The notes under the pieces: generated by a model
What the model was told of the DNA's origin: nothing
The model's input: only the letters and a program-made list of their open reading frames with translations
The model's database searches: none
Shown here: piece after piece, positions 1-11,039 of the stretch
How the letters are laid out: every line of letters starts with the position of its first letter
How positions within the stretch are numbered: position 1 is the stretch's first letter
NCBI GenBank assembly: GCA_037043455.1
Contig: JAWPHD010005115.1
Span: 62,001 to 126,000, forward strand
Direction of reading: 5' to 3'
DNA: 64,000 nt
Origin: Cyrtodaria siliqua
Lineage: Eukaryota > Mollusca > Bivalvia > Adapedonta > Hiatellidae
Made by a program: the position numbers and the translations under genes

Positions 1-311
1 TATTTTAAAACTCTATTTTTAGCTTTGGCGGCCATCTTGGATTTCACATCAACATGAATTTTTGCTAGGATCAACTAGACTTTATGGGCAACATTTCTGT
101 AAAGTTTCATGAATATCCATCCAGTAGTTTCAGAGGAGTTGTCGCTACAAATAAAAGTTTACGGACAGACAGACGGACAGACAGACGGACAGACGGACGA
201 CGGACACCGCACCACGGCATAAGCTCTGCTGATCTCTGATCAGTAGAGCTAAAAATCTGTTTTTAGCCATTTCCGGCCGACCTAAAAAAAATCTGGAATC
301 AATAAGACATC
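1..311 (+). repeat. Dispersed repeat family A, left fragment
   Basis: Noncoding repeat. Its landmarks recur at 4940-5890 in the same orientation and at 47280-49846 in reverse: a 'ggccatcttggatttc' block, 'gtttcagaggag', a GACA/GACG run at about 164-205, then a CG-rich stretch and a short hairpin. No coding potential is visible. A LINE (323-4928) inserted into this copy, so the family continues at 4940. Its class is unknown. Confidence 0.85.
222..250 (+). repeat. Hairpin at the family A end
   Basis: A 13-bp stem with one mismatch (AGCTCTGCTGATC against GATCAGTAGAGCT) closes on a 3-nt loop and is followed by AA. The same hairpin appears in reverse at 47280 and 48014, so it is a family terminus rather than a chance palindrome. 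Confidence 0.8.
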
Positions 312-322
312 AAGAGCAACAT
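312..322. repeat. LINE target-site duplication, left copy
   Basis: AAGAGCAACAT precedes the LINE. The same 11 bp recur at 4929-4939 directly after the LINE A-run. The uninterrupted family A copy at about 5436-5450 carries this sequence once. A second CAAGAGCAA follows at 323-331 and may be a 5' integration artefact. Confidence 0.75.
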
Positions 323-3300
323 CAAGAGCAATCTTCAAATGTTTTTTATTTTTTTATTTTTTATATATCGTTTACATGTTAGCTTATGTGTAGCATTGTT
401 TTTGTATGCCTTTTTTACTTTGAGGTATTGCCTAGACTTCTAAGTGGTAAAACCACAAACAAATGTTAGTAATAATTATGCTATTCTGTTTCAGCCCATT
501 ATTTGCATTCATGAAACTCTTTATGTCATCCAAAACTATGACTATATGTCAACCTTCTCTTAGATTGCCTTATCTATCTTCTTATCAAATACGTTTACGA
601 CATTACATATGGATTTTAAACTATGCTCTTTAAATGTCAGAGGTTTGGTAAATAAACACAAACGACAACAAGTATTCCACTGGTTAAAGGATCAACACTT
701 TTCAATATGTCTTTTACAAGAAACACATTTAATTAGCAAATTAGAACAAACATGGAAAACCGAATGGGGTGGTGATGCATATTTCAGCGGAAATAAAAGT
801 AATAGTGAAGGTGTATGCATTTTAATCAATTCAAACCTATCATACACATTTTTAAACTATACAGATATTGTTTCCGGTAGATTACAAGCTATCGATTTAA
901 AATATAACGATAAAGAAATAACTTTAATAAATATCTACGGTCTAAATAACGATGATATATCTTTACTCGAAAAGTTACAAAAATACATTTTAGAACATGA
1001 AGATAAAAACTTTGTTATAGGGGGTGATTTCAATACAGTCTTGAATACTGCAATAGATAAAAAGAACGGAAGGATTGATACACATATACGTTGTCGAAAT
1101 AAAGTAAATTCACTAATTGAACTCATTCAGTTAACAGACGTTTGGAGAATACAACATCCAAACACAACTCAATATACATGGCATTCAAACCACAGACCGC
1201 CAATTTTTTGCAGATTAGATTATTTCCTAATTTCTAATAACCTAGTTAATATTACAACAGAAAGTCGGATTAAAGCTGGCTATAAAACAGATCATTCACT
1301 TATTACATTAAATCTAGACCTTAATGTGAAGCAACGAGGTCCAGGGTATTTTAAAATGAACAATAGCTTAATTCTAGAAAGAGATTATCAAGAAAATATT
1401 AAAAACATTATCGAAGAGGTCGCAAATATTAACAAAGACGCAAATCCAAACACATTATGGGAAGTAATTAAAGGTTCTATTAGGAATGAAACAATACGAT
1501 ATGCAACATATAAAAAGAAATGTGATAACAAGCAAGAAAAACAACTTCAAAAAGATATTGAAAACTTAGATATTCGAATGCAAAATATAGTAGACAATGA
1601 TTCTCTGGATGATTTAAAACTGGAAAAAGACAGAAAACAAGCAGAATTAAATGACATTATAGACAACAGAATAAATGGAATTATTATTCGTTCTAAAGCG
1701 CAAATGGTCGAAAGCAATGAAAGAAATAGTAAGCTTTTCTCTAATTTAGAAAAGAAAAAATCGGAAACTAAAACGGTTTCACAAGTTAATATAAATGGAA
1801 AAAATATTACCAATCAGCTAGATATACTAAACGAGCAAAAACGGTTTTACGAACGATTATACAAACAAAAAATCATAAAAACATCCAATTTTAACTTTTT
1901 TAATAATTCAATGAAACGTTTAACCCAAGAAGAAAAGGATACTTGTGACGGTATGTTAACCGAATATGAATGTGCAAATGCTCTAAAAGCCATGAATAAT
2001 AATAAAAGCCCGGGTTCAGATGGACTCACTACAGAGTTTTACAAAATATTTTGGAATCATTTAAAACAATTTTATATAAAATCAATCAATTATTCGTTTA
2101 CAACAGGGGAAATGACAGAACTGCAAAAACAAAGTATAATTACACTTCTGCCTAAACCTAACAAAGACATATCCTTTCTAGAAAATTGGAGACCTATAAG
2201 TTTATTAAATGTAGATTACAAAATTGCAACTAAAGCTATTGCCAACAGAATTAAAAAAGTAATATCGTCGATAATTAGTAGTGCTCAAACAGGTTTTATT
2301 AAGGGTAGGTACATTGGAGAAAACATAAGATTACTATTTGAAATACTTGAATATGTAGACGAACTCCAACTACCGGCTTTATTATTCTTCTCAGATTTTG
2401 AAAAAGCTTTTGATAGTTTAGATCATACGTTTTTATTTGAAACACTTAAACATTTAAATTTTGGGGATTCTCTTATTAACTGGGTAAAACTGTTTTACAA
2501 AAATGCAAATAGCTGCGTAACAAACAATGGACATACATCGTCGTCATTTTTAATACAACGAGGCGTTCGGCAGGAATGCCCGTTATCTCCCGTAATATTT
2601 ATAATGTGCATTGAACTGCTATCATATGAAATAACAAATAATAAAACAATAAAAGGAATTAACATTGCTGGACAAGAAGTAAAAAATACCTTATTTGCAG
2701 ACGACGCAACATTCTTTACAGATGGAACTAGAAAATCGTTTGAAAAGTTAATAGAGGTTTTAGACAACTTCAGCCACACATCCGGTCTAAATCTAAATGT
2801 TAAAAAATGCAACGTTTTAAGAGCGGGGTCGCTTAAAACCTCTAATATTAAATATTGTGAACAAAAACACTTCCAGTGGAGCTCTGAGCAGGCAAAAGCT
2901 CTAGGAATGGTCTTTCATACGAACAAGGCAAACATAACAGCTTTAAATCTCGAACCTAAATTGCAAGATTTTAAAAACTGTTTAAAGCAATGGCAACATA
3001 GAAAACTGACATTATTGGGTAAAATTACTGTAATAAAATCGTTTGCACTTCCGAAATTAATTTATCCTCTTTCCGTCTTACCTATTCCACCTGTAGATAA
3101 AATAAATCAAATAATACATAGTATGTACGAATTTATATGGGATGGAAAACCGGATAAAATCAAAAGGAAAACGTTAATGAAAGATTATGAAAAAAGAGGT
3201 CTTAAAATGATTGATATTACAAAATTCATCTACTCATTAAAGGCAAGCTGGATAAAAAGAATTTTGGACTGCAATAATAATGGAACATGCAAATATATAT

Positions 3301-4928
3301 ATATGAAAGAACTTGAAAAACATGGAGGAGATTTTATATTTGATTGCAATTTGAAAGAAAAGGACATTAAAAATACATTTTTGACAGATATTCTCATATC
3401 GTGGTGCAAAATAAAATCAAACGAAAAGGAAGAATTCATCAGCAAACAAATATTATGGAATAATTCTGAAATTAAGATTTTAAATAAAACAATTTATTAC
3501 AATAAATGGTACGATAAAGGTATAAAACACATAGAGCATATTTATGATTTCAGAACAAAACAGTTTTATCCATTTGAATACTTTACTGAATTATATAACA
3601 TTCAAGCATCAGACTTTCTGAAATATTCATCATTAATATCAAGTATACCAAAAGAATGGAAAACTAAATTAAAACATGAAAATATAAGTTTCATGAGGGG
3701 AAATCGACTCATAGAAAAACTTATTAAATCCAAACATACAAATAAGTTCCTATACAATCACCAGCTACAGTATGATATTGACATTGATATAGCCCCACAG
3801 AAGAAATGGGAATACCTTTTCCCTAATGTTGAATTAGACTGGAGAACAATATATTTACAAACTTTTAAAACGACCATAGATATAAAATTAAGAAATTTTC
3901 AATACAAATATCTCTTTAGAATTATTCCAACAAATAAATTACTTCTAAAGCAGAAACTAGTTAATTCTAATCTATGCGATTTCTGTAATATGTATGTCGA
4001 GAATATAAAACATTTATTTTGGGAATGTACCAAAACACAAACGTTTTGGACTGAACTGGCATTATTTTTAAATGCATGAAATGTAAATATTACATTTAAT
4101 TTTCAAACAATATCTTTTGGAATAAATGATATACATGTTTATAAACAAGCCTATAATTTTGTCATTCTGTGTGCTAAATACTATGTTTTTGTAAATAAGT
4201 GTAGACAGACCATTCCTAGATGCGAACTATTTATTGTTTATCTTTCAAAACGAATCGATATTGAAAAACAAATAGCAATGATGCATGATAAAATACAACA
4301 ACACAACTTAAAATGGAGTAATTTTTTAAATATCATATAAATCCTATCAAAGAAATAGAAAACAAGGCAATCTTTCTTTCTTCTCTCTTCCTTTATTCCC
4401 TTCCTGCTGGTACAAATGAGTGGGCGGTTGTGTGTATATGTGTGTTTGTGTAGGTGTGTGAGTGAACACACGTGCCCTTGAGCGTACGTGGGTGTGTAAG
4501 AAGAACGTGTTTGAGAGCGTGCGTGCATGGGAGAAAAAAAGACACAACAACAATTATTGTATCACATATTTGTACGTAGAATATAAAAATGAGCGAACAA
4601 TTTATGCATGTAATATATTTCAGTTAAAAAGGGAAAAAACAAGTCTAAAATAGTGATTAATATAATGTATATATAGACTTAAAACACTATAAGATAGAGA
4701 TGTATGAATAAAAACTATATTGAAACTAAATCTATGTCACACACTAGTATGTATCAATAATAAGAGGACACTATTTGGACATAGACATTGTATGTACTTA
4801 TCAAATGCTCGAAAAACTTGCTATGCTAGAATTGTATGAATAAGAACCTTTAATGATGAATTGTTTGCATATTATAAATGTTACATACTGTAAAATATTT
4901 GATATAATAAAATTTCATTATAAAAAAA
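323..4928 (+). mobile_element. L1/Tx1-like LINE, nearly full length
   Basis: A non-LTR retrotransposon inserted in family A. It has a short 5' leader (323-608), one long endonuclease-reverse transcriptase frame (609-4340), and a 3' UTR of about 580 bp with a GT-rich section at about 4425-4520. It ends in a short A-run flanked by an 11-bp target duplication. No ORF1 is visible upstream, so the copy is 5'-truncated before ORF1 or belongs to a lineage lacking it. The near-intact frame and clean duplication point to a fairly recent insertion. The clade is judged from motifs only. Confidence 0.85.
609..4340 (+). pseudogene. LINE endonuclease-reverse transcriptase, one nonsense codon
   Basis: The open frame (1156 codons) starts with an APE-type endonuclease: Asn9 in LNVRG, Glu38 in QETH, GGDFN near residue 138, TDHS near residue 229. 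The reverse transcriptase follows: NWRPISLLN, QTGFIKGR, SDFEKAFDS, then the catalytic FADDA. A late Cys-x2-Cys...His...Cys motif (CDFCNMY then HLFWEC) resembles the zf-RVT tail. Reading stops at TGA 4077-4079, but the same frame stays open for 86 more codons to TAA at 4338-4340, so the TGA is probably a nonsense mutation. The usual RQGCPLSP motif reads RQECPLSP here, which may also impair activity. Start chosen at the first ATG, 609. Confidence 0.88.
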
Positions 4929-4939
4929 AAGAGCAACAT
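4929..4939. repeat. LINE target-site duplication, right copy
   Basis: AAGAGCAACAT follows the A-rich tail and matches 312-322. The family A repeat resumes in register immediately after it. Confidence 0.75.
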
Positions 4940-5890
4940 TCATAAAAATTCGTCAAGTAGTTTCAGAGGAGTAGTCGCTACAAGAAAACGTCCCATAACA
5001 ATATCACTTACAGTTTTCAAAAAGTAGTCGTTACAAATTTATTTATTTTAAATCTATTTTTAGCCGTGGTGGCCATCTTGAATTTCCGGCCAGCCTGAAA
5101 TTTTTCTAGGATCAACTAGAGAGCAACATTCCTGTGAAGTTTCATGAACATCCGTCAAGTAGTTTCAGAGGAGTAGTCGCTACAAGTTTTTACTATATAG
5201 CTCTATGTAAACAAAGATGGCCACTGGCAGCCATTTTTTAAGTCGAATCAAAATAATGTTCGACCATGAACAACATCACGTCATGCTAATCATTTTAGAA
5301 AAAGCCCAATATCAATATCACTTATAGTTTTCAAGAAGTAGTCGCTACAAACATATTTTTTTAAAAATCTATTTTTAGCTGTGGTGGCCATCTTGAATTT
5401 CTGGCCGACCTGAAATTTTGCTAGGATCAATTAGACATCAAGAGCAACATTCCTGTAAAGTTTCATGAAAATCTGCCAAGTAGTTTCAGAGGAGTAGTCG
5501 CTACAAGTTTTTACTATATAACTCTATGTAAACAAAGATGGCCACTGGCAGCCATGTTTAACGTCGAATCAAAACGATTTTTGACAAGGACCAACATCAT
5601 GTCATGCTGCTCATGTTAGAAAAAGTCCCATATCAATATCACTTATAGTTTTCAAGAAGTAGTCGCAACAAACTTGTATTTTAAAAATCTATTTTTAGCT
5701 TTGGTGGCCATCTTGGATTTCACATCAACATGAGATTTTGCTACGATCAACTAGACTTCATGTGCAACATTTCTGTAAAGTTTCATGAATATCCATCCAG
5801 TAGTTTCAGAGGAGTAGTCGCTACAAATAAAAGTTTACGGACAGACAGACAGACGGACGGACAGACGCCGCACCACGGCCTAAGCTCAGC
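4940..5890 (+). repeat. Repeat family A, tandem units
   Basis: About two and a half units of roughly 350 bp. Each has a 'gtagtcgctac' block, 'aacaaagatggcc', 'catgtcatgct', 'tatcaatatcactta' and 'ggccatcttg'. The block ends in a GACA/GACG run at about 5839-5870 and a truncated terminus at about 5890. The order matches the reverse array at 47.3-49.8 kb. The small plus-strand reading frame here (about 5730-5966) is repeat sequence, not a gene. Confidence 0.85.
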
Positions 5891-6028
5891 TGCAATCTCT
5901 ACCCAGAGTACACTCGTTCCTCATTTGACTCTTGTCAACGTCAAAGGAAGTAGGGCGAACCGTTAGGTCACGTGATTATTCAAAAAAGTTATGACAGATG
6001 TTTATAATAAATCCTTTTGCGTGATCTG
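5891..6028 (+). repeat. Dispersed repeat S, uninterrupted copy
   Basis: From about 5901 this matches 16209-16334 closely ('cagagtacactc', 'gtcaacgtcaaaggaag', 'taggtcacgtgattattc'). The left part 'gcaatctctacccag' matches 15756-15770. It is therefore the empty-site version of the repeat that carries a MITE at 15772-16208. Confidence 0.8.
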
Positions 6029-6054
6029 GACAACAAAAACGAAAAACACACGTT

Positions 6055-6126
6055 ATTCTATTGTGCTAAGCAGCCAATCGGAATTATATGAGATGAACAC
6101 GTGACCTGTCACGTGAATCAGCCTCA
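6055..6126 (+). repeat. DIRS left inverted terminal repeat
   Basis: Reverse complement of most of 9465-9535, with a 3-nt length difference. Its outer 39 bp (6055-6093) are also an exact reverse complement of 9271-9309. It contains two CACGTG cores facing each other (about 6098-6115), a possible E-box type promoter element. Confidence 0.88.
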
Positions 6127-6350
6127 GAACCAAACTGACCGTTTACGAAGAATCAGAGCTCGATATTTAGAGATATTTTTTTGGGAAATTTACTTCGTAG
6201 TTTAAATATAGGACTATATAATTATTGGATTTATATTTCAAAGTGTTTTATTGACGTTTTTACTTCGTCTTTGACGGCGGATGTTTTCGGTTTATAACTT
6301 TTATAGACCGATTTGTGTTCGCCCCGAAACTTCTGGAACTTTCCTTTGTG

Positions 6351-7571
6351 ATGGCGGATGCTCGCCAATTTTCTCCACATGGGCGAAAACTGAACGATAG
6401 CGTTCAAAGGGGACAGACAAATAGTGCAAATGGCACGAACACATCAAATGTTGTGTTTTTGAGCAATAATGGCTCGCAAGTCATCCCAGAAAACAATGTC
6501 ATCGTTATCGATAGACAAACAAAGGATGACGCGATGACGTCACCAAACGCGGAGGAATACTGTGCGCTCCCCTCAAATCTCGTTACTGGCGAGAGTTCGT
6601 CTCGGCCAATATGGCAGCCTCCATCGGGAAATGACAATTCCAACATACAGGCGTTGTTGGCTCAACAAATGAGAATAACTCAAGAAATTTGCCAGGGACA
6701 AAATGCCCAGTTAGCGGCATTATCAACAACGGTGTCTGCACTAAACAATAAACTTAATGCGATGACGGAATCAAACGAGACACCGGTACATGAAAGTGAA
6801 ACTCGCTCGTCCAAATTTGCACGATATGACGATGTTTCGGAGGAGGATTCCGACGGAGAGGATGATTATCTGTCACAGACCTCTGCTGATAGTGTTATCG
6901 GAGACGTACGAACGGGAAATAACCCAAATGTGACAATAAATGAAAAAATGGAAAAGTTGAAAAATGCAACAGAAAAATGGGACGATCATGACACCATGGG
7001 CAAGAAAGTGCATGCAACTTTAGGAAACATGGTGAACAAGGCCATAAACAAAAACTGCAATCTAAAAGACGGGAAGAAGCTACTGAGTACAGTAAAAATT
7101 CCTGAAAACTGTCCCCTTCTGGCCGTACCTTGAATCAATGAAGAAATATGGGATGATGAGGTATTATCAAAGGAGTTACGTATGAGAGATTGTACGTTCC
7201 AAAATACACAAGAATATGTAGGGAAGGCAATGGTGCCCATCATCACCATGATGGATGAGCTCATGGAGGACCAGTCAGAGAATAGTACAAGACTATTCAA
7301 CATGGCATTTGACAGCTTGGAAATGTTGACATTTGCTCACAGAGATATCACAAATGTAAGAAGGAAGCTTCTGAAACCAGGACTTAAAGCCAATTATGCA
7401 AAGCTGTGCAGTCCTAGTGTGGAGGTGACACAGTCACTTTTCGGGGATAATCTGGGAGAAAGGATAAAAACAACCAATGAAATAAAAAAGGTTGGTAGGG
7501 AGCTGGCCCGTTTTGGCCAGAAGCGGAAGAGGGCGCCTGAAACGGTAACCTCAAAATCGGAGTTGATTTAA
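6351..7571 (+). pseudogene. DIRS Gag-like ORF, one nonsense codon
   Basis: Start ATG at 6351 (MADARQ...). The first part is polar, with a Gln/Asn-rich stretch and an acidic Ser/Asp patch (SEEDSDGEDD). TGA at 7131-7133 interrupts a frame that then continues open to 7571 (INEEIW... to SKSELI). The second half contains helical segments and a basic tail (QKRKRAP), as in DIRS Gag-like proteins. I read it as one ORF broken by a single TGA, possibly CGA to TGA. Function is assigned by position in the element; no zinc knuckle is seen. Confidence 0.75.
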
Positions 7572-8263
7572 CAAAGGATATCTGGTTATGGTGTGTAGAA
7601 CGCTCATTATGGCTTACGGTTTTTCACATACCCGGACGATTAAATTGTAAAGCCGACAGACTCTCAAGAACACTTCATGATGACATGGAATGGTCAATGT
7701 CAGACTCTTTGTTCAGTGACATGCAAATAAACATCTGTAAATGTGATATAGATATGTTTGCTTCAAGAAAAAACAATAAGTTGCCAGTGTATGTTTCTTA
7801 TAAACCAGATAACAATGCACATGCTATAAATGCATTCTCACTCTGCTGGACACGTTTTAACTGTATATACATGTTTCCTCCCTTCAGCTTACTGGGAGCG
7901 GTACTTCAGAAGATAGATGCGGACATGGCAGAAGTGTTGTTAGTGGCACCAGTGTTCACCACACAAGCTTGGTTTCCTCGCTTACTGAAAATGATCAGCG
8001 GACAATCTTACATACTTCCATCTCCTCAGAATTGTCTTCGGTTGCCGGGAGTGCCATCGAAACGCCATCCATTGACAAAAATGAAGTTGGGGGTATTTCG
8101 GATATCAGGCAAAGCATCATCGACGCAGGCATACCACCAGACTCTGCAGACATCATTATGTTGTCGTGGAGACCGTCGACAGAGAAACAATATATCACGT
8201 ATTACAAAAAGTGGGTGCAATTTTGTGGTAAAAGACAAATACATCACATTAATCCCACTATAA
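7541..8263 (+). pseudogene. DIRS RT-RNase H ORF, C-terminal remnant
   Basis: Open frame overlapping the Gag end. It holds the RNase H tail signature LTKDIWLWC, then HIPGRLNCKADRLSR (the H-x-PG-x2-N-x2-AD-x2-SR pattern), then DMFASRKNNK and FPPFSLLGAVLQKI, all typical of the segment between RT and recombinase in DIRS/Ngaro elements. No polymerase motif is upstream, so the RT was removed by internal deletion. The frame ends at 8263, overlapping the recombinase frame by about 290 bp. Confidence 0.8.
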
Positions 8264-9069
8264 ATGACGTACTAATTTTCTTAACAGAGTTGTTTAACAG
8301 TGGCTTAGGGTACAGTGGTCTAAACACAGCAAAGTCTGCTTTATCTAGTTTTTTAGGTTTAACTTGTAGTTTACAAATAGGCAATAATGTGCTTATAAGG
8401 AGATTTATGAAAGGGATTTTTCACAAAAAACCTACTTTACCCAGATACAATTGTACTTGGGATGTTAATATTGTATTGTCATTCATCAAATCCTTAGGGA
8501 AAAATTCCTCATTAGAATTAAAAAATCTCACTTTAAAATTAGTGATGCTATTGGCATTGACAACTAGCCAGAGATGTCAGACTTTATTTTACCTAGATAC
8601 GCGGAATATTGACTTAAAGGACTCATATGTAAAATTAAGAATTGGTGACTTACTAAAACAGTCATCTCCTACAAATCATCTTAAAGAATTGTTCATTGCA
8701 TCATTTACTTTAGACGAACATTTATGTGTTGTGAAAGCATTAGAGGAGTATATGAATAGGACTTCTGCTTTGAGAAGTAGCTCGCAGTTATTTGTTAGTT
8801 TTCAAAAACCACATAAATGTGTAAGTAAGGCAACAATCGCAAAATGGATTAAGAAGATGTTGGTGTGTGCAGGAGTCGATATGACAATATTTAAAGCACA
8901 TAGTACGAGATCAGCAGCTAGTAGCTTGGCTGTTCAACATGTACCAATTGACACTGTGCTGAGGACCGCCGGCTGGCGGTCTGATAGTGTTTTCAGAAAA
9001 TTCTATAACAAAACAGTGACAAATGACAGTTCATTTAGTGACAGTGTCCTGATGCATAATATAGGCTAA
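7969..9069 (+). CDS. DIRS tyrosine recombinase
   Basis: Integrates the circular DNA intermediate of DIRS elements. The frame shows a core-binding domain (SWRPSTEKQYITYYKKW) and the catalytic domain with first Arg in TSQRCQTL (about 8562-8585), the H-x-x-R motif in KAHSTRSAA (about 8893-8919), a GWRS motif, and a candidate nucleophilic Tyr in RKFYNKT (about 8996-9016). No stop interrupts it. The reading frame opens at a TTG (7969) and has no early ATG, so the true start is unresolved; expression through overlap with the upstream ORF is likely. Intact, so it could act in trans. Confidence 0.85.
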   Translation: MVSSLTENDQRTILHTSISSELSSVAGSAIETPSIDKNEVGGISDIRQSIIDAGIPPDSADIIMLSWRPSTEKQYITYYKKWVQFCGKRQIHHINPTINDVLIFLTELFNSGLGYSGLNTAKSALSSFLGLTCSLQIGNNVLIRRFMKGIFHKKPTLPRYNCTWDVNIVLSFIKSLGKNSSLELKNLTLKLVMLLALTTSQRCQTLFYLDTRNIDLKDSYVKLRIGDLLKQSSPTNHLKELFIASFTLDEHLCVVKALEEYMNRTSALRSSSQLFVSFQKPHKCVSKATIAKWIKKMLVCAGVDMTIFKAHSTRSAASSLAVQHVPIDTVLRTAGWRSDSVFRKFYNKTVTNDSSFSDSVLMHNIG

Positions 9070-9270
9070 ATTTGGTACAATATGTCACATTGATATATTT
9101 TTGTAATGCTATTATGTCTACAATGAATATTTACAGCACATGCATTAGTTGTTAGATTATAAAACAGGTGTAACATGATAGTGATTTTTGTTCTTTTACT
9201 AGTTTCTATTGTGAAATAGATTACTTGCCGGTGTTATAGTGTGTAGCATAATGAAACTTGGACTCTAAAA

Positions 9271-9382
9271 TCTCATATAATTCCGATTGGCTGCTTAGCA
9301 CAATAGAATTATAAGATTAAACGAAACTTACCGTTGATGTTTGATCTTAATTCTGTTGTGCTAAGCAGCCAGGAATTATATG
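9271..9382. repeat. DIRS internal complementary region
   Basis: Two joined halves: 9271-9309 is the exact reverse complement of left-terminus bases 6055-6093, and 9307-9382 is the exact reverse complement of right-terminus bases 9502-9577 (76 bp arms, about 120 bp spacer). In DIRS replication this region is thought to align the two ends and circularise the cDNA. In single strand it would form a long hairpin with the right terminus. Confidence 0.9.
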
Positions 9383-9464
9383 CCCACCCTGGCATTTTGG
9401 ATGCTTTTCCCACCCTAGTTGAGTGATTTCCAAGTTTGTCATTATGTTCTAATTTCTCTAAAGA

Positions 9465-9577
9465 CTGAGGCTGATTCACGTGACAGGTCACGTGTTCATC
9501 TCATATAATTCCTGGCTGCTTAGCACAACAGAATTAAGATCAAACATCAACGGTAAGTTTCGTTTAATCTTATAATT
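9465..9577 (-). repeat. DIRS right inverted terminal repeat
   Basis: Starts CTGAGGCTGATTCACGTG, the inverse of the inner end of the left repeat, and runs to the element's outer edge. The outer 76 bp pair exactly with the internal complementary region. Confidence 0.88.
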
Positions 9578-10559
9578 AAATGCATTAAAAGTTTGAAATA
9601 CGTATTGCTTCCAAAATTGTTCATTGTATTTATCATTTTTATTACATTTTTCATTGATCCGTGCTCTAATTTCCCCCGCGAATCTATCACGGAGAATCGC
9701 GGTGATGTCTTCTTTCGAGACTGGATTTTGCAATTGCGGCGATTTTTACAGTCGCGGGGAATACCCCGCGATATTTCGGCAGACAATCCGCGGTACGATC
9801 GCGGGGATTTGTGAATTCGATTTGAAAAACGGCCGCGGGGATGCTGCGAAAAAGTCGTAATCCGCGTGGCAGCAACTGTATATGGAAATATTGATACCCT
9901 AAAGGTTAATATTAAAGCATAATCTTTTAACTTACTTTTGATGTGTAAGCAAACGCGAGGTTTTAGCGCCTTCAATTAAAGTTCCAAAATATCTCAGCAA
10001 AAGTCTGGCTAAAGAAATTTTTAGGGCTTTACCCTGATTTGGCTAAAGGGTTTAAAATCCTAGCGCTAGCCTAGCATTTGTAAATGGATGACCTCAACTT
10101 GTTTGTTTCCAGTGAACGGTATGTGTTTTCGTTTACCTTATTTACAATAGCTTTTATCCTGAGATGCAGTATTTTCATACGGGGAATTTTATGCAAATGT
10201 GTTGACCTAAACTCACACTAGCTGACAGTGTAGAAAAAAAATGCAAAAATATCAACTATTTTTTTAATCTATAAGAAGAAGAAACAAAGCCCTACTTATT
10301 TTCTATGAAAAATAAGAGTAAATGTCTACCCTCATCACCCTAAAATCGATTTTTTTTCAATACTGTGGAGCTTTAAAATTATTGTATTCTGGTGTTTTCA
10401 AAACATGTCCGTCTGCTTGTCAGGAATTTAGGTCACATGTCACGTAGGAAATGTACTACCATAACAAATACCAGATGTTTTTAGTTTAAACTTATTTATT
10501 TTACATCGATAGTAACGAAAGCTCTATGAACTTATTTGAATCACTCTCGATGTCAGTAC
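9578..10559. other. Gene-free stretch with a CpG-rich patch
   Basis: 9660-9880 is unusually CpG-dense for this AT-rich window and contains an inverted repeat at 9752-9771 (TCGCGGGG, 4-nt centre, CCCCGCGA). Short frames on both strands there are low-complexity by-products. 9880-10559 is AT-rich with nothing recognisable. Confidence 0.5.
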
Positions 10560-10675
10560 TAAGCCAATGCAGATAAAGTGTCTTGCTCAGGGACACTACG
10601 CATATGGCAATGGCGGGTATCGAACCCACGACTTTTCGCTAGACCGCAACGCTCCTACCAGATGTTTTTAACACA
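10560..10675 (-). mobile_element. tRNA-derived SINE fragment
   Basis: The reverse strand has a B-box (GTGGGTTCGATACCCG, about 10614-10630) and an A-box-like part (about 10640-10665). It is too degenerate to be a tRNA gene and lacks the distal SINE body. Confidence 0.5.
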
Positions 10676-11039
10676 AACACCGATATTGCTGCATGTTTTA
10701 TTCAGGTACCCCGCCCTTGATATTACCCATTTACTACTTATCAATGAAAGGCAAATGATTAATCATCACTACAATAAATGGGTCATCATACTGGTGACTG
10801 AAAAAAAAAAAAAAAAAAAAAAAAATCATCACTACATCATAAAATATTTCATTTTGTTTAAGTTTGCTTTAAAATGGGATGCATTTAATGGCGAAAACAC
10901 TGGTAAAGAGGTCAACTATCCATAGGAAAATTATCCGTAGCCTTAAAAAATAAATAATAAACGTGCGCAGACGAAATTTCCGCCATCGGTCTAAATCACA
11001 TGGTGGTCGAAAACAGATAGAAATACAATACAAATTATT
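10676..11039. other. Gene-free stretch with an A-run
   Basis: Contains an A25-type run at about 10800-10825. Nothing else is recognised. Confidence 0.4.

Larger units (their letters stand above)
6055..9577 (+). mobile_element. DIRS-like tyrosine-recombinase retroelement, RT deleted
   Basis: About 3.5 kb bounded by inverted terminal repeats (6055-6126 and 9465-9577), with an internal complementary region at 9271-9382. That split-inverted-repeat layout is diagnostic of DIRS elements. Order: Gag-like frame, a remnant of the RT-RNase H frame, a tyrosine recombinase overlapping it, then the complementary region and right terminus. Nearly all the reverse transcriptase is missing between Gag and RNase H (about 7541-7571), so this copy cannot retrotranspose alone. 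DIRS elements integrate by recombinase and leave no target duplication; none is seen. Confidence 0.88.

Noticed and set aside
935..3445. Minus-strand frames inside the LINE
   Set aside because: Antisense shadows of the endonuclease-RT frame.
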